A stretch of 64,000 nucleotides of DNA, from assembly GCA_002394605.1 (NCBI GenBank), contig DGUI01000026.1:1-64000 (forward strand), written 5' to 3'. The stretch comes from Mageeibacillus sp. UBA4314 (GTDB lineage: Bacteria; Bacillota; Clostridia; Saccharofermentanales; Saccharofermentanaceae). The notes beneath the pieces were generated by a model that saw only the letters and a list, made by a program, of their open reading frames with translations, did not search any database and was not told the DNA's origin. How positions within the stretch are numbered: position 1 is the first letter of the stretch; each line of letters opens with the position of its first letter. This document shows, piece after piece, positions 34,515-43,625 of this stretch. A program made the translations under genes and the position numbers.

Positions 34515-35611
34515 TGAGCATTACTGTCGGTAACGTAACAATAGTCGGTCAGAAGCATATCAACAGAGGTGTTCCTTGTGAAGACTCTTCGATCGCCGTT
34601 CAGAAGAACGGTGTGAGTGTCGTTGTTGTTGCTGACGGCGCAGGTTCCAAGCAGTATACACATGCAAGGTTCGGTTCCAAGGCCTGCGTTGAAGCCATCT
34701 CTGATCTTATGTGCGAGCATTTCGATGCGCTCTACAATGAGAACAGGGAAGCAGCAATAAGGAGCCTTGTGATCGCAAGGATCCACATAGCTTTTGCCGA
34801 CCTTATCAAGGAGATGAAGCTTGAATCGATGGAGCAGCTGTCATGCACGCTCCTGTTCTGCGCAGTCAAGGACAGACGTGTCCTTGCAGGTCACATCGGT
34901 GACGGTCTTATGGTCAGGGTATCTTCGGATGGTATAAGCCCTCTTACGATGCCCCAGAATGACTCTGCAGGCCACACTTATTTTGTTACTGCAAACCATG
35001 CTGCTGATTATCTGCGCATCGTTAAGACGACAACAGATAATCTTCACGCAGTCTGTCTCATGACGGACGGTGTTCAGGATTCCGTCTATGATGAGAATTC
35101 CGGACTTGTTAAGCCCGTCGTTGCACGTATGGCGGAGACGTTTGCTTCAGGCCGTGAGAACGGTGAGAATGAGATCAAGGGTATCCTTGAGAAGTTTATC
35201 GTAGGTGCGAGCAACGCCAGTGATGATTCATCATTTGGTGTTCTATACTTTGACGGTACAAAGGCTCCCGATACCGGTTCACTTAAGAATGGTGCTGATG
35301 CTTTCCCGAGATCTGAGGATACATTCAAGAAACTCCAGGAGGAGATGGTCCCTCAGGTCAAGAAGGCACGCAACATTATAGTTGAGACAAACATCAACAA
35401 AGAAGTTGCTCCTGCAGCTCCTGCTGCGGAGGAAGATCACATAGCCAAAGGCAAAGCGGCAGAGAACGAAGCTGCGGCTCCTGAGACTTCCGTTAAGATA
35501 GAGAACATCCAGGAGACAGGCAAGAAGAAGTCTATGATCTATCTTGGTGCAATGATCTTTGAATTCCTGGTAATAGTAGTTTTGATAATCATGCTTTTTC
35601 TTAAAAAATAA
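34514..35611 (+). CDS. PP2C-family protein phosphatase with C-terminal membrane anchor
   Basis: A 365-residue protein. The PP2C metal-binding aspartates are visible in CEDSS, VADGAGS, AGHIGDG, LMTDGVQDS and SDDSSFG, so it should dephosphorylate Ser/Thr residues in a metal-dependent way. After residue 250 comes a disordered Ala/Glu-rich linker and then a single transmembrane helix at about 340-362, placing the catalytic domain in the cytoplasm at the membrane. It is the phosphatase arm of the TerY-P triad. Translational coupling with the VWA gene is likely. Confidence 0.85.
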   Translation: MSITVGNVTIVGQKHINRGVPCEDSSIAVQKNGVSVVVVADGAGSKQYTHARFGSKACVEAISDLMCEHFDALYNENREAAIRSLVIARIHIAFADLIKEMKLESMEQLSCTLLFCAVKDRRVLAGHIGDGLMVRVSSDGISPLTMPQNDSAGHTYFVTANHAADYLRIVKTTTDNLHAVCLMTDGVQDSVYDENSGLVKPVVARMAETFASGRENGENEIKGILEKFIVGASNASDDSSFGVLYFDGTKAPDTGSLKNGADAFPRSEDTFKKLQEEMVPQVKKARNIIVETNINKEVAPAAPAAEEDHIAKGKAAENEAAAPETSVKIENIQETGKKKSMIYLGAMIFEFLVIVVLIIMLFLKK

Positions 35612-35634
35612 AGTAGCTGTCATGTGAGGTGCTT

Positions 35635-36345
35635 ATGGAAGAGAATGAACGTAAATATGAGATCCTGGAAGGTGTAAAGGTTCCTGATTTTAAGACTCTT
35701 AAGGAGGCTTCATCTGATTTTGCCGAATCCGGTGTCGATGATGTTGAGATCAAGACACAGATCCGTACATATGATCCGGTTGAAGCAGCCAATCAGGATC
35801 GCGTTAATCCCGGTGAGATCGAGAAGCTCGTTGCTCTTGGCAGCGAGGTAGCTGAGAACGAAGAGAGGGCATCTGCCGAGAGTAAGCGCAAGATGGCTGA
35901 GATCATGCAGAGAGCTGTTACACAGTCTGCTACAATTGATGACCTTAAGAAGACAGCTATCAAGAATGCAAATGAAGAGAAGCTTGCTGAGATCGAACGC
36001 CGTGAGAAGGAAGAACAGGCCCGTATCGCTGAAGAGGAAGAGAAGAAGCGTGTCAGGGAAGAGAGACGTGCTCTGCAGCGCAAACAGCTTGAAGATGCAA
36101 GGGCAAGAGCTCAGGAAGCAGCAGCTAATAATGAGAAAGAGGTTGAGGAAGCTGATGACAGTAAGGCACCAGTTGAGGCTGAAGCTGTAGAAGCGCCTGC
36201 TGAAGCAGCACCCGCACCTGTACCTGCGCCTGTTGAAGAGGTCGTACCCGATGTCGATATTGATTCAACCGGTGTTATCTCATCCGATGAGGAAACATTT
36301 GAGGATTTCGGTGAGTTCCTCAATGATGATAAAGACGAAAACTGA
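35635..36345 (+). CDS. Charged coiled-coil protein linked to the TerY-P triad
   Basis: A 236-residue soluble protein of no family I recognise. Residues 85-165 form a strongly charged helix (long runs of Glu, Lys and Arg, such as EEEEKKRVREERRALQ) likely to be a coiled coil. The C-terminus is Ala/Pro/Val-rich then acidic, ending DDKDEN. ATG 35635 has GTGAGG five bases upstream; a GTG at 35629 is less likely. It follows the PP2C gene by 23 bases, so it may be the substrate or adaptor of the kinase-phosphatase pair, which is inference from position. Confidence 0.7.
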   Translation: MEENERKYEILEGVKVPDFKTLKEASSDFAESGVDDVEIKTQIRTYDPVEAANQDRVNPGEIEKLVALGSEVAENEERASAESKRKMAEIMQRAVTQSATIDDLKKTAIKNANEEKLAEIERREKEEQARIAEEEEKKRVREERRALQRKQLEDARARAQEAAANNEKEVEEADDSKAPVEAEAVEAPAEAAPAPVPAPVEEVVPDVDIDSTGVISSDEETFEDFGEFLNDDKDEN

Positions 36346-36364
36346 TTAGAACCGAGGTTTACAA

Positions 36365-37798
36365 ATGGCAGATAAGAAAAAGAGTTTAAAGGTTAAGAAG
36401 TCAGACCTTGCTGCTGAGTTTCCTAACCTCTATAAGGAAGCTTCAAAGTCTGATATCGAAGCAGCGATGGCTTTCGCAGAGGATTATAAGTCCTTCATCG
36501 ATGCATCGAAGACTGAGCGTGAGTTCGTAAGGAACAGTATCGAAGCTTGCAAGGAATTAGGCTTTGTTGACATCGATACCAAGAAGAAGCTCAAGGCCGG
36601 AGATAAGGTTTATAAGTCTGTTAAGGGCAAGGGATTTGCCTGCGCAGTGATTGGTGTTGAGCCTTGTACTAACGGCTTTAACATCCTCGGTGCGCATGTT
36701 GATTCACCGCGTCTTGACCTAAAGCCCAATCCTGTCTTTGAAGATAACGAGACTGTTTACTTCAAGACCCATTACTATGGCGGCATCAAGAAATACCAGT
36801 GGACCACGATCCCTCTTGCACTCCACGGAGTCATCTATTCCGCGGATGGTAAGGAGCACATCGTGAGCATAGGTGAAGATGATTCTGATCCCGTATTCTA
36901 TATCACTGATCTTCTGCCTCATCTTGATAACCAGCAGATGAGCAAGAAAGCATCAGAATTCATTTCAGGCGAGGATCTCAATGTCGTGATCGGCGGGATC
37001 CCTTCAGACGATAAGGATGCAAAAGAGCCTTACAAGCAGGCTGTCCTTGAACTTCTTAACAAGAAATACGGCATTAAGGAGAAGGATTTCGTTACTGCCG
37101 AGATAGAGATCGTTCCCGCGACAAAGGCAAGGGACTGCGGCCTTGACAGAGCTTACATTGCAGCTTACGGCCATGATGACAAGGTGTGCGCTTATCCTGC
37201 CCTGATGTCTCTGTTAACTCAGGAGAAGCCCAAGAGGACTTGCGTTACGATCTTAACGGATAAGGAAGAGATAGGGTCTTATTCCAATACCGGTGCACAG
37301 TCTGCGATCTATGAGAACTTCCTTATGGAACTCCTTGCTAAGAATTCCGGCGGTATCGAGAACTTCAACATGCTCCTCTACCGCAAGGCAATGGAGAATA
37401 CGATGATGCTCTCAACTGACGTTACATCCGGATACGATCCCAAGTATCCTTCTGCTTTTGAATCACGCAATACTGCTTACATGTCACACGGTATCAAGAT
37501 CGAGAAGTATACGGGTGCACGCGGCAAGTCAGGAAGCAGTGAAGCAAATGGCGATTTTGTTTCCAAGTTCACCAGGATCCTTGCTGAGAATTCCATCCCG
37601 TGGCAGACAGGTGAGCTTGGTAAGATCGATAACGGAGGCGGCGGTACTATTGCCGCTTATATGGCAAAGACAGGTATGGATGTCGTTGACTGTGGCATAC
37701 CGGTGTGGTCTATGCATGCTCCGGTAGAGCTTATCTCAAAGATCGATCTGTATTATCTTTACCTGGCTTATAAGGCATTTATTGAGAACATCAGATGA
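36365..37798 (+). CDS. M18-family zinc aminopeptidase
   Basis: A 477-residue cytoplasmic metallopeptidase that removes N-terminal residues, often acidic ones. The zinc-ligand and catalytic motifs are present: GAHVDSPRLDLKP (near 118), the GHDDKVCAYP stretch (near 274), DKEEIGS (near 300) and a C-terminal SMHAPVELISK histidine. The length is typical of the family. It starts 19 bases after the coiled-coil gene with GAGG upstream and may share the triad transcript. Its stop overlaps the start of the cardiolipin synthase gene. Confidence 0.85.
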   Translation: MADKKKSLKVKKSDLAAEFPNLYKEASKSDIEAAMAFAEDYKSFIDASKTEREFVRNSIEACKELGFVDIDTKKKLKAGDKVYKSVKGKGFACAVIGVEPCTNGFNILGAHVDSPRLDLKPNPVFEDNETVYFKTHYYGGIKKYQWTTIPLALHGVIYSADGKEHIVSIGEDDSDPVFYITDLLPHLDNQQMSKKASEFISGEDLNVVIGGIPSDDKDAKEPYKQAVLELLNKKYGIKEKDFVTAEIEIVPATKARDCGLDRAYIAAYGHDDKVCAYPALMSLLTQEKPKRTCVTILTDKEEIGSYSNTGAQSAIYENFLMELLAKNSGGIENFNMLLYRKAMENTMMLSTDVTSGYDPKYPSAFESRNTAYMSHGIKIEKYTGARGKSGSSEANGDFVSKFTRILAENSIPWQTGELGKIDNGGGGTIAAYMAKTGMDVVDCGIPVWSMHAPVELISKIDLYYLYLAYKAFIENIR

Positions 37799-39372
37799 CA
37801 TCGTCGGGCAATACAGGCAAGACAAAACGTACTGTTGAACGCAAGTTTGCTATCAAGAACAGTGTCGGAAGGATAGTTATCATATCTATCCTTCTGCTGC
37901 TTCAGATCGGGTTGCTCGTATTCGGATCTTTATTCCTTTTCAGTAAGTTTCCGCTGATGATCTATGTCATGTACGGGTTAGGTCTGTTGTTTGTCGTCGG
38001 GCTCAATGCGATAGATCATACGAATGACATCAAGCTCGTATGGATCATTATCATCATGTCTTTCCCGATCGTGGGTATAATCCTTTACATTCTCTTCCAT
38101 TATTCGCCTGCTATGCATGTGATGAAGAAGAAGAATAAGAATTCTGATAATTTCATGCTCGAGAATCTTAAGCTTGATGAAGGCTACAGCAAGGCTCTTC
38201 TGGAAGAAGATCCTCATCAGCATTCTATGTTTAGGTACCTTAACGACTGTGCCCATTATCCTTTCTATTCTCAGACGGACACGAAGTTTTACGGTAATGC
38301 CAAGGATTGCTATGAGGCGATGATAGAAGACATCAAGGACGCCAAGGAATTCATTTTCCTCGAGTATCATGCGATCGAGAACAAGGAATCCTTTGCACCT
38401 CTGCATGAGCAGCTCGTCGAGAAAGCCAAAGTCGGTGTGGATGTCCGTGTCATCTACGATGACATAGGATCGTTCGTGTTCGTAAACTCCGACTTCAAGA
38501 AGATGCTCGAAAGCGAGGGCATCAAGTGTTGCATCTTCAATCCGATGAGCCCCGTATTCAATGTCTTTATGAACAACAGGGATCACAGGAAGATCTGCGT
38601 TATCGACGGTAAGATCGCTTATACGGGCGGATTTAATATCGCAAACGAGTATTTCAACATAACAAAGCCGTATGGTGAATGGTGCGATACCGGTCTGCGT
38701 ATCGAAGGTCCTGCTGCAAAGAACTTTACTGTCATGTTCATGACCATGTGGGAGCTCTACGATGATACGATGGATGAAGAAGACCGCAAGCTGTTTGAAA
38801 GTGACATTACGCCATGCGGTGAGACCGGATTTGTGGCTCCTTATGCCGACAGTCCCCTCGATGATGAACTGACAGGTGAGAATGTGTACATCAGTATCCT
38901 CTATAATTCACAGAAGTATTGCTGGTTTACGACTCCTTATCTCGTTATCTCAGAGAATATGAGACGTGCGATCAGTCTCGCTTCCAAAAGAGGTGTCGAC
39001 GTAAGGATCGTGACACCCGGTATCCCTGATAAGGTTACGGTTAACAAACTTACAAAATCTTACTATTCTTCTCTCATTGCTGACGGATGTAAGATCTTTG
39101 AATTCACACCGGGATTCCTTCATGCCAAGATGTGCATTTCTGATGACCAGACTGCAGTAGTTGGCACGATCAATCTTGATTTCAGGTCGCTGTTCCATCA
39201 TTTCGAGGATGCTGTCCTGATGTATAAGACGGGTTGTATACCGGAGATCAAAAAGTGCTTTGACGGGATAATCCTGAGAAGTGAAGATGTTACGGAAAGG
39301 TTCTCACGTAAGCCCAATTTATTCATCAGGATGGGACGCACTATATTAAGGCTCGTTGCTCCCATGCTGTAA
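37795..39372 (+). CDS. cls: Cardiolipin synthase
   Basis: A 525-residue membrane enzyme of the phospholipase D family that joins two phosphatidylglycerols to make cardiolipin. Two or three N-terminal transmembrane helices (residues 25-110) precede two HKD motifs: HRKICVIDGKIAYTGG near 264 and HAKMCISDDQTAVVGT near 443. Both are complete, so the enzyme should be active. The start ATG overlaps the preceding TGA. It is the second lipid locus in the window. Confidence 0.9.
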   Translation: MTSSGNTGKTKRTVERKFAIKNSVGRIVIISILLLLQIGLLVFGSLFLFSKFPLMIYVMYGLGLLFVVGLNAIDHTNDIKLVWIIIIMSFPIVGIILYILFHYSPAMHVMKKKNKNSDNFMLENLKLDEGYSKALLEEDPHQHSMFRYLNDCAHYPFYSQTDTKFYGNAKDCYEAMIEDIKDAKEFIFLEYHAIENKESFAPLHEQLVEKAKVGVDVRVIYDDIGSFVFVNSDFKKMLESEGIKCCIFNPMSPVFNVFMNNRDHRKICVIDGKIAYTGGFNIANEYFNITKPYGEWCDTGLRIEGPAAKNFTVMFMTMWELYDDTMDEEDRKLFESDITPCGETGFVAPYADSPLDDELTGENVYISILYNSQKYCWFTTPYLVISENMRRAISLASKRGVDVRIVTPGIPDKVTVNKLTKSYYSSLIADGCKIFEFTPGFLHAKMCISDDQTAVVGTINLDFRSLFHHFEDAVLMYKTGCIPEIKKCFDGIILRSEDVTERFSRKPNLFIRMGRTILRLVAPML

Positions 39373-39383
39373 AGGAGGTCAGT

Positions 39384-40706
39384 ATGTCGTTTGTAAACAT
39401 TATCGAGAAGAAGAGATATGGCTGTGAACTGTCTGATGAGGAGATAAGGTCCTGGATCAAGGGGATCACGGATGGCAGCATTCCTGATTATCAGACTTCG
39501 GCTCTTCTTATGGCTATCGTACTTAATGGGATGAATGCCCGTGAGATGACCACTCTTACGATGGAGATGGCAGATTCGGGATCTAAGCTCGATCTGTCCT
39601 TCTGCGAAGGGATCCCTGTCGATAAGCACAGTACAGGCGGTGTCGGCGATAAGATAACGCCTCTTTTGCTGCCGCTTCTTGCCACATTCGGCGTTCAGAG
39701 CGTGAAGCTGTCGGGGAGAGGCCTTGGATTTACAGGCGGTACGATTGATAAGTTTGAATCGATCGTCGGCTTTAATACTTCGGTCGCTGTTGAGGATTTT
39801 CCAAAGCAGATAAGCGAGATCGGAATGGTACTATCAGGTCAGACTCCTGATCTCGCACCGGCAGATAAGATCTTATATGCTCTTCGTGACGTTACAGGCA
39901 CGGTCGATTCCATACCGCTCATTGCATCGAGCATCATGAGCAAGAAGATAGCAGGCGGAGCAAAGGCTCTGGTCCTTGATGTTACGTGCGGAAGCGGAGC
40001 ATTCATGAAGACACGTGATAGGGCGGAAGAGCTTGCGCGTGCAATGATCGATATAGGAAAGCTTGCCGGTATCAAGACAGTAGCAGTTGTTACGGATATG
40101 GATCAGCCGCTTGGAAGGACATGCGGCAATACTCTTGAGATGCAGGAAGTAATGGAGATACTTACCGGCAAAGGATCTGAAGATGTCGTCAAGGTCTGCG
40201 TGACACTTGCAGTTAATCTCATAAAGCTCGCAGGCAAAGACGGTGGGCTTAATGATGAGGAGTTATATGCTGAATGTGAGAGAAGGCTGACTTCAGGTGA
40301 TGCCCTGGCACAGTTCATAACGTTCGTATCAGCACAGGGCGGAAGCATTACGATGAGAGGCCCGGAATACCGCGAGCTCCCGCATGAGGCTTTGCGCGTT
40401 ACATCACCTGTTGAAGGTTATGTCAAGAGCATCAGGACAGATAAGATCGGAAGCATATCCGTTGAATTGGGTGCCGGCAGGAAAGCCAAGACTGACACTA
40501 TCGATTATGGTGCAGGGATCTGTTTCTATGCAAAGGTCGGAGATAAAGTAAGAAGAGGGGATGTAATATGTTCCCTCTGTCATGGGATCAGCCGCAACGT
40601 ATCTGAAGATCTTCTGTTCGACCTCATGTCTGAGGTAATGGATTGCTATGAGTATTCAGAGGAACCCGTAGAGAAGAATGATGCCGTAATAATGGTTCTT
40701 GATTAA
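39384..40706 (+). CDS. pdp: Pyrimidine-nucleoside phosphorylase
   Basis: A 440-residue enzyme that splits thymidine and uridine with phosphate for pyrimidine salvage. The signature KHSTGGVGDKITPLLLPLLA is at about residues 80-100, with GLGFTGGTIDKFESI next and the SKKIAGGAKALVLDV loop. Gram-positive members are usually bifunctional pyrimidine phosphorylases (Pdp), while DeoA is stricter for thymidine; the sequence does not settle this. The ribosome site AAAGGAGG is close to ideal. The ruvC promoter overlaps its stop codon. Confidence 0.85.
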   Translation: MSFVNIIEKKRYGCELSDEEIRSWIKGITDGSIPDYQTSALLMAIVLNGMNAREMTTLTMEMADSGSKLDLSFCEGIPVDKHSTGGVGDKITPLLLPLLATFGVQSVKLSGRGLGFTGGTIDKFESIVGFNTSVAVEDFPKQISEIGMVLSGQTPDLAPADKILYALRDVTGTVDSIPLIASSIMSKKIAGGAKALVLDVTCGSGAFMKTRDRAEELARAMIDIGKLAGIKTVAVVTDMDQPLGRTCGNTLEMQEVMEILTGKGSEDVVKVCVTLAVNLIKLAGKDGGLNDEELYAECERRLTSGDALAQFITFVSAQGGSITMRGPEYRELPHEALRVTSPVEGYVKSIRTDKIGSISVELGAGRKAKTDTIDYGAGICFYAKVGDKVRRGDVICSLCHGISRNVSEDLLFDLMSEVMDCYEYSEEPVEKNDAVIMVLD

Positions 40707-40727
40707 TCACTGCTTTATCTGTATAAT
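40699..40727 (+). promoter_or_regulatory. Promoter of ruvCAB
   Basis: TTGATT at 40699-40704 and a perfect TATAAT at 40722-40727 are spaced by 17 bases. The -35 overlaps the end of the nucleoside phosphorylase gene. The leader to ATG 40756 is about 20 bases. No LexA-type box is obvious. Confidence 0.65.
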
Positions 40728-40755
40728 CAGAACAAATGTTTATTTGAGGTTCGCT

Positions 40756-41316
40756 ATGGCAGATAATAACAGACAGGTTATCATTGGCATCGACCCGGGA
40801 TATGCGATCACAGGGTACGGGATAATCGAGAAGTGCGGCAACAGGCTTAAGGTAATTGATTATGGCGTAGTCGAGACTAAGCCTAAGACTGACTTTGAGA
40901 TACGTCTGCTGACGATCAATGAACATGTCAGGTCTTTACTGGAGATCTATAAGCCTGATTACATGGCAATTGAGGAATTATTCCTGTCGCACAACACTAC
41001 TACAGCCATTGGAACAGCCCAGGCAAGAGGTGTCGTAATAGTTGAAGCTGCAAGAGCCAACGTTCCGGTATATGAGTTTACTCCCGGTCAGATCAAGCTG
41101 GCCGTTACGGGATACGGCAAGGCTGATAAGAAGCAGGTACAGACGATGGTTCAGCGTCTCCTTGCCCTGAAGGAGATCCCCAAGCCGGATGATGCTGCTG
41201 ACGGACTTGCTGTAGCGATATGTCTTGCCAATACGGGAATCGCGATGTCCGGTAAGGCGGTGGCCGGTTACCAGTACGGAAGATACGGATATAGTAACAG
41301 ATCGCCTCTCGGCTGA
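40756..41316 (+). CDS. ruvC: Holliday junction resolvase RuvC
   Basis: A 186-residue endonuclease that cuts Holliday junctions. The first catalytic aspartate is Asp13 in IGIDPGYAITG, the glutamate is in AIEELFLSHNTTT, and the last acidic pair is in KPDDAADGLAVAIC. The ATG at 40756 has GAGG six bases upstream; longer reading upstream lacks family similarity. It begins a compact ruvC-ruvA-ruvB operon. Confidence 0.92.
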   Translation: MADNNRQVIIGIDPGYAITGYGIIEKCGNRLKVIDYGVVETKPKTDFEIRLLTINEHVRSLLEIYKPDYMAIEELFLSHNTTTAIGTAQARGVVIVEAARANVPVYEFTPGQIKLAVTGYGKADKKQVQTMVQRLLALKEIPKPDDAADGLAVAICLANTGIAMSGKAVAGYQYGRYGYSNRSPLG

Positions 41317-41333
41317 TCTTGAAGGAGGATCAT

Positions 41334-41960
41334 ATGTACGCATATATCAAAGGTGAACTTGTAATAAGAGAAGAGACTTATATCGTTGTTGATAATAACG
41401 GGATCGGTTATATGATCCTTATGCCTTTCCTTATGTCAGCTAAGCTCGGACACATAGGAGATCAGATCACCTGTTATGTCTATCACAGCGTGAAGGAGGA
41501 CGGTATCTCCTTATATGGTTTTACTTCAAGAGAAGAGAAGGATATGTTCCTTATGCTTATTACCGTAAGCGGAATCGGTCCTAAGGTCGGTCAGACTATC
41601 TGCTGCTATCTGCCGCCCGAACAACTTGCATCTGCCGTTATCAATGGAGATGTCAAGACGATATCTTCCGTTAAGGGGCTTGGCAAGAAGTCTGCGGAGC
41701 GCGTGATCCTCGAACTGAGGGATAAGCTTAAGGCAGAAGCTAAGGCATTAGGCGTCAAGTCTTCATCAGACGGTGAAGGATTCGTATTCAGTGCTGAACA
41801 GTCCGGAGTATCTAATGATGCTATCGGAGCTCTTGTTATGTTAGGATATAAGCAGCAGGATGCTGAGAACGCCGTGCTGAAGTGCTATTCTGACGGCATC
41901 GGCCTTCAGGACCTTATCAAGAAGTCGCTGAAGGTTATCACAGGTAATAAGTTCGGGTGA
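41334..41960 (+). CDS. ruvA: Holliday junction branch-migration subunit RuvA
   Basis: A 208-residue DNA-binding protein. The N-terminal OB-fold starts YAYIKGELV, followed by the helix-hairpin-helix region SGIGPKVGQTI and SSVKGLGKKSAERVILELRDKL, and the C-terminal RuvB-binding domain with ALVMLGYKQQDAENAV. ATG 41334 has AAGGAGG five bases upstream. It sits 17 bases after ruvC and three bases before ruvB. Confidence 0.92.
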   Translation: MYAYIKGELVIREETYIVVDNNGIGYMILMPFLMSAKLGHIGDQITCYVYHSVKEDGISLYGFTSREEKDMFLMLITVSGIGPKVGQTICCYLPPEQLASAVINGDVKTISSVKGLGKKSAERVILELRDKLKAEAKALGVKSSSDGEGFVFSAEQSGVSNDAIGALVMLGYKQQDAENAVLKCYSDGIGLQDLIKKSLKVITGNKFG

Positions 41961-41963
41961 TGA

Positions 41964-43058
41964 ATGATGGATTATAACGGTTATGATGATGATGAGCGAG
42001 TCTTGGAACGCAGAAGGATAATCGGTGACGGTGATGAGAAGTCATTAAGGCCGGTTACTTTCGATGAGTACCATGGACAGAAGAAGGTCAAGGAGAATCT
42101 TAAGATCTTCATAGAAGGTGCCAAGAGCAGAGGTGAAGCTCTGGATCATGTTCTTCTGTATGGTCCTCCGGGACTCGGCAAGACTACCCTGGCAGGTATC
42201 ATAGCTTCTGAGATGGGGACGGCTCTTCACATAACGACAGGTCCTTCGATCGAGAAGGCAGGTGATCTTGCTGCACTCCTAACGAACCTTAACGAAGGTG
42301 AAGTCCTCTTCATCGATGAGATCCACAGACTCAATAAGAGCGTGGAAGAAGTCCTGTATCCTGCGATGGAGGACTATTGTCTTGATATCATGATCGGTAA
42401 GGGGCCTTCTGCCCGGTCCGTAAGGCTCGATCTTCCCAAGTTCACGCTGGTTGGTGCCACAACGAGAGCCGGTATGATCTCGGCTCCTCTCCGTGACAGG
42501 TTCGGAATGATACACAGGCTGGAGCTTTATGATACTTCAGATCTGTCTGATATTCTCAGGCGTGATGCAGAGATCCTTGGTATCGAGATATCTGATGACG
42601 GACTTAATAATATCGCTTCAAGATCCAGGGGAACTCCGAGGATCGCGATCAGGCTCCTTAAGAGAATGCGTGATTTTGCTGCTTATCTGAAAAAGGATGT
42701 CATCGATAAGGAAGTCTCAGATTTTGGCCTCAAGGCTCTGGATATAGACGAGATTGGTCTTGATGCAGTAGATAAGCGCGTGCTAATGACCATTGCAGAT
42801 GTGTTCAAGGGCGGTCCGGTCGGACTCGAGACACTTGCTGCAACCACGGGTGAGGATCCGATCACTATCGAAGATGTGTATGAACCTTTCCTTCTTCAGA
42901 ACGGTTTTATCCAGAAGACTCCGAGAGGAAGGATGCTTACGGCCAGAGCTTACGAGCATCTCAAGTATCCGGTCCCTGAAGAACTGAAGGCTAAGAACAA
43001 AGCGGCATTTGAGAATCTTTCGATCGATTCCTATACCGGTAATAATGGTGGTAACTGA
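41964..43058 (+). CDS. ruvB: Holliday junction branch-migration helicase RuvB
   Basis: A 364-residue AAA+ motor. The Walker A motif GPPGLGKTT is at residues 67-75, Walker B is LFIDEIHRLNK, sensor 1 is VGATTRAG, and the arginine finger region is APLRDRFG. The C-terminal winged helix ends QNGFIQKTPRGRMLTARAYEHL. Two ATG codons (41964 and 41967) are possible starts; the first is taken. Confidence 0.93.
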   Translation: MMDYNGYDDDERVLERRRIIGDGDEKSLRPVTFDEYHGQKKVKENLKIFIEGAKSRGEALDHVLLYGPPGLGKTTLAGIIASEMGTALHITTGPSIEKAGDLAALLTNLNEGEVLFIDEIHRLNKSVEEVLYPAMEDYCLDIMIGKGPSARSVRLDLPKFTLVGATTRAGMISAPLRDRFGMIHRLELYDTSDLSDILRRDAEILGIEISDDGLNNIASRSRGTPRIAIRLLKRMRDFAAYLKKDVIDKEVSDFGLKALDIDEIGLDAVDKRVLMTIADVFKGGPVGLETLAATTGEDPITIEDVYEPFLLQNGFIQKTPRGRMLTARAYEHLKYPVPEELKAKNKAAFENLSIDSYTGNNGGN

Positions 43059-43061
43059 CTT

Positions 43062-43625
43062 ATGACCATGCTTCTTCATGCCTGTTGCGGGCCCTGCTCG
43101 ATGTATCCCCAGGAAGTCCTTAGGGAGGAGGGGACAGGTTATGACATGCTATGGTTCAATCCGAACATCCATCCGGAGTTTGAGTGGAACAGAAGGCTTG
43201 TAAACCTGGGTAAAGCAGCGGATCATTATGGCGTTAAGTTGATAACTGAAGGCATATGCATGGAGGAATACTGGAAGGGGAAGACATATATCGAGGAATT
43301 CGGATCCAGATGTGTAATGTGCTACGATATCCGGATGGATTTTACTGCGAAGTATGCTGCTGAACACGGATATGATTCCTTCACTACAACGCTTCTGGTA
43401 AGCCCATATCAGCAGCATGATCTTATAGCTAAGACCTGCGAGGACAAAGCTCTCAAATACGGCGTGGATTTCCGTTATTATGATTTCAGGGAAGGCTTCC
43501 GCAAAGGGCAGAACATGGCTCGTGAGATCGGACTTTACAGGCAGAAATACTGCGGGTGCATTTTCTCTCTTGAAGAATCAGAATTCAGGGATAAGATCTA
43601 TTCCGGTTTTACCGTTACAGAGTAA
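43062..43625 (+). CDS. queH: Epoxyqueuosine reductase QueH
   Basis: A 187-residue protein of the QueH (DUF208) family, the non-cobalamin enzyme for the last step of queuosine synthesis in tRNA. The family cysteines are all visible: the adjacent pair Cys8-Cys9 in HACCGPCS, the RCVMC pair near residue 87, and YCGC near 167. These bind an iron-sulphur cluster and iron. It starts three bases after ruvB. Its last 28 bases overlap, tail to tail, with rqcH on the other strand. Confidence 0.88.
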   Translation: MTMLLHACCGPCSMYPQEVLREEGTGYDMLWFNPNIHPEFEWNRRLVNLGKAADHYGVKLITEGICMEEYWKGKTYIEEFGSRCVMCYDIRMDFTAKYAAEHGYDSFTTTLLVSPYQQHDLIAKTCEDKALKYGVDFRYYDFREGFRKGQNMAREIGLYRQKYCGCIFSLEESEFRDKIYSGFTVTE

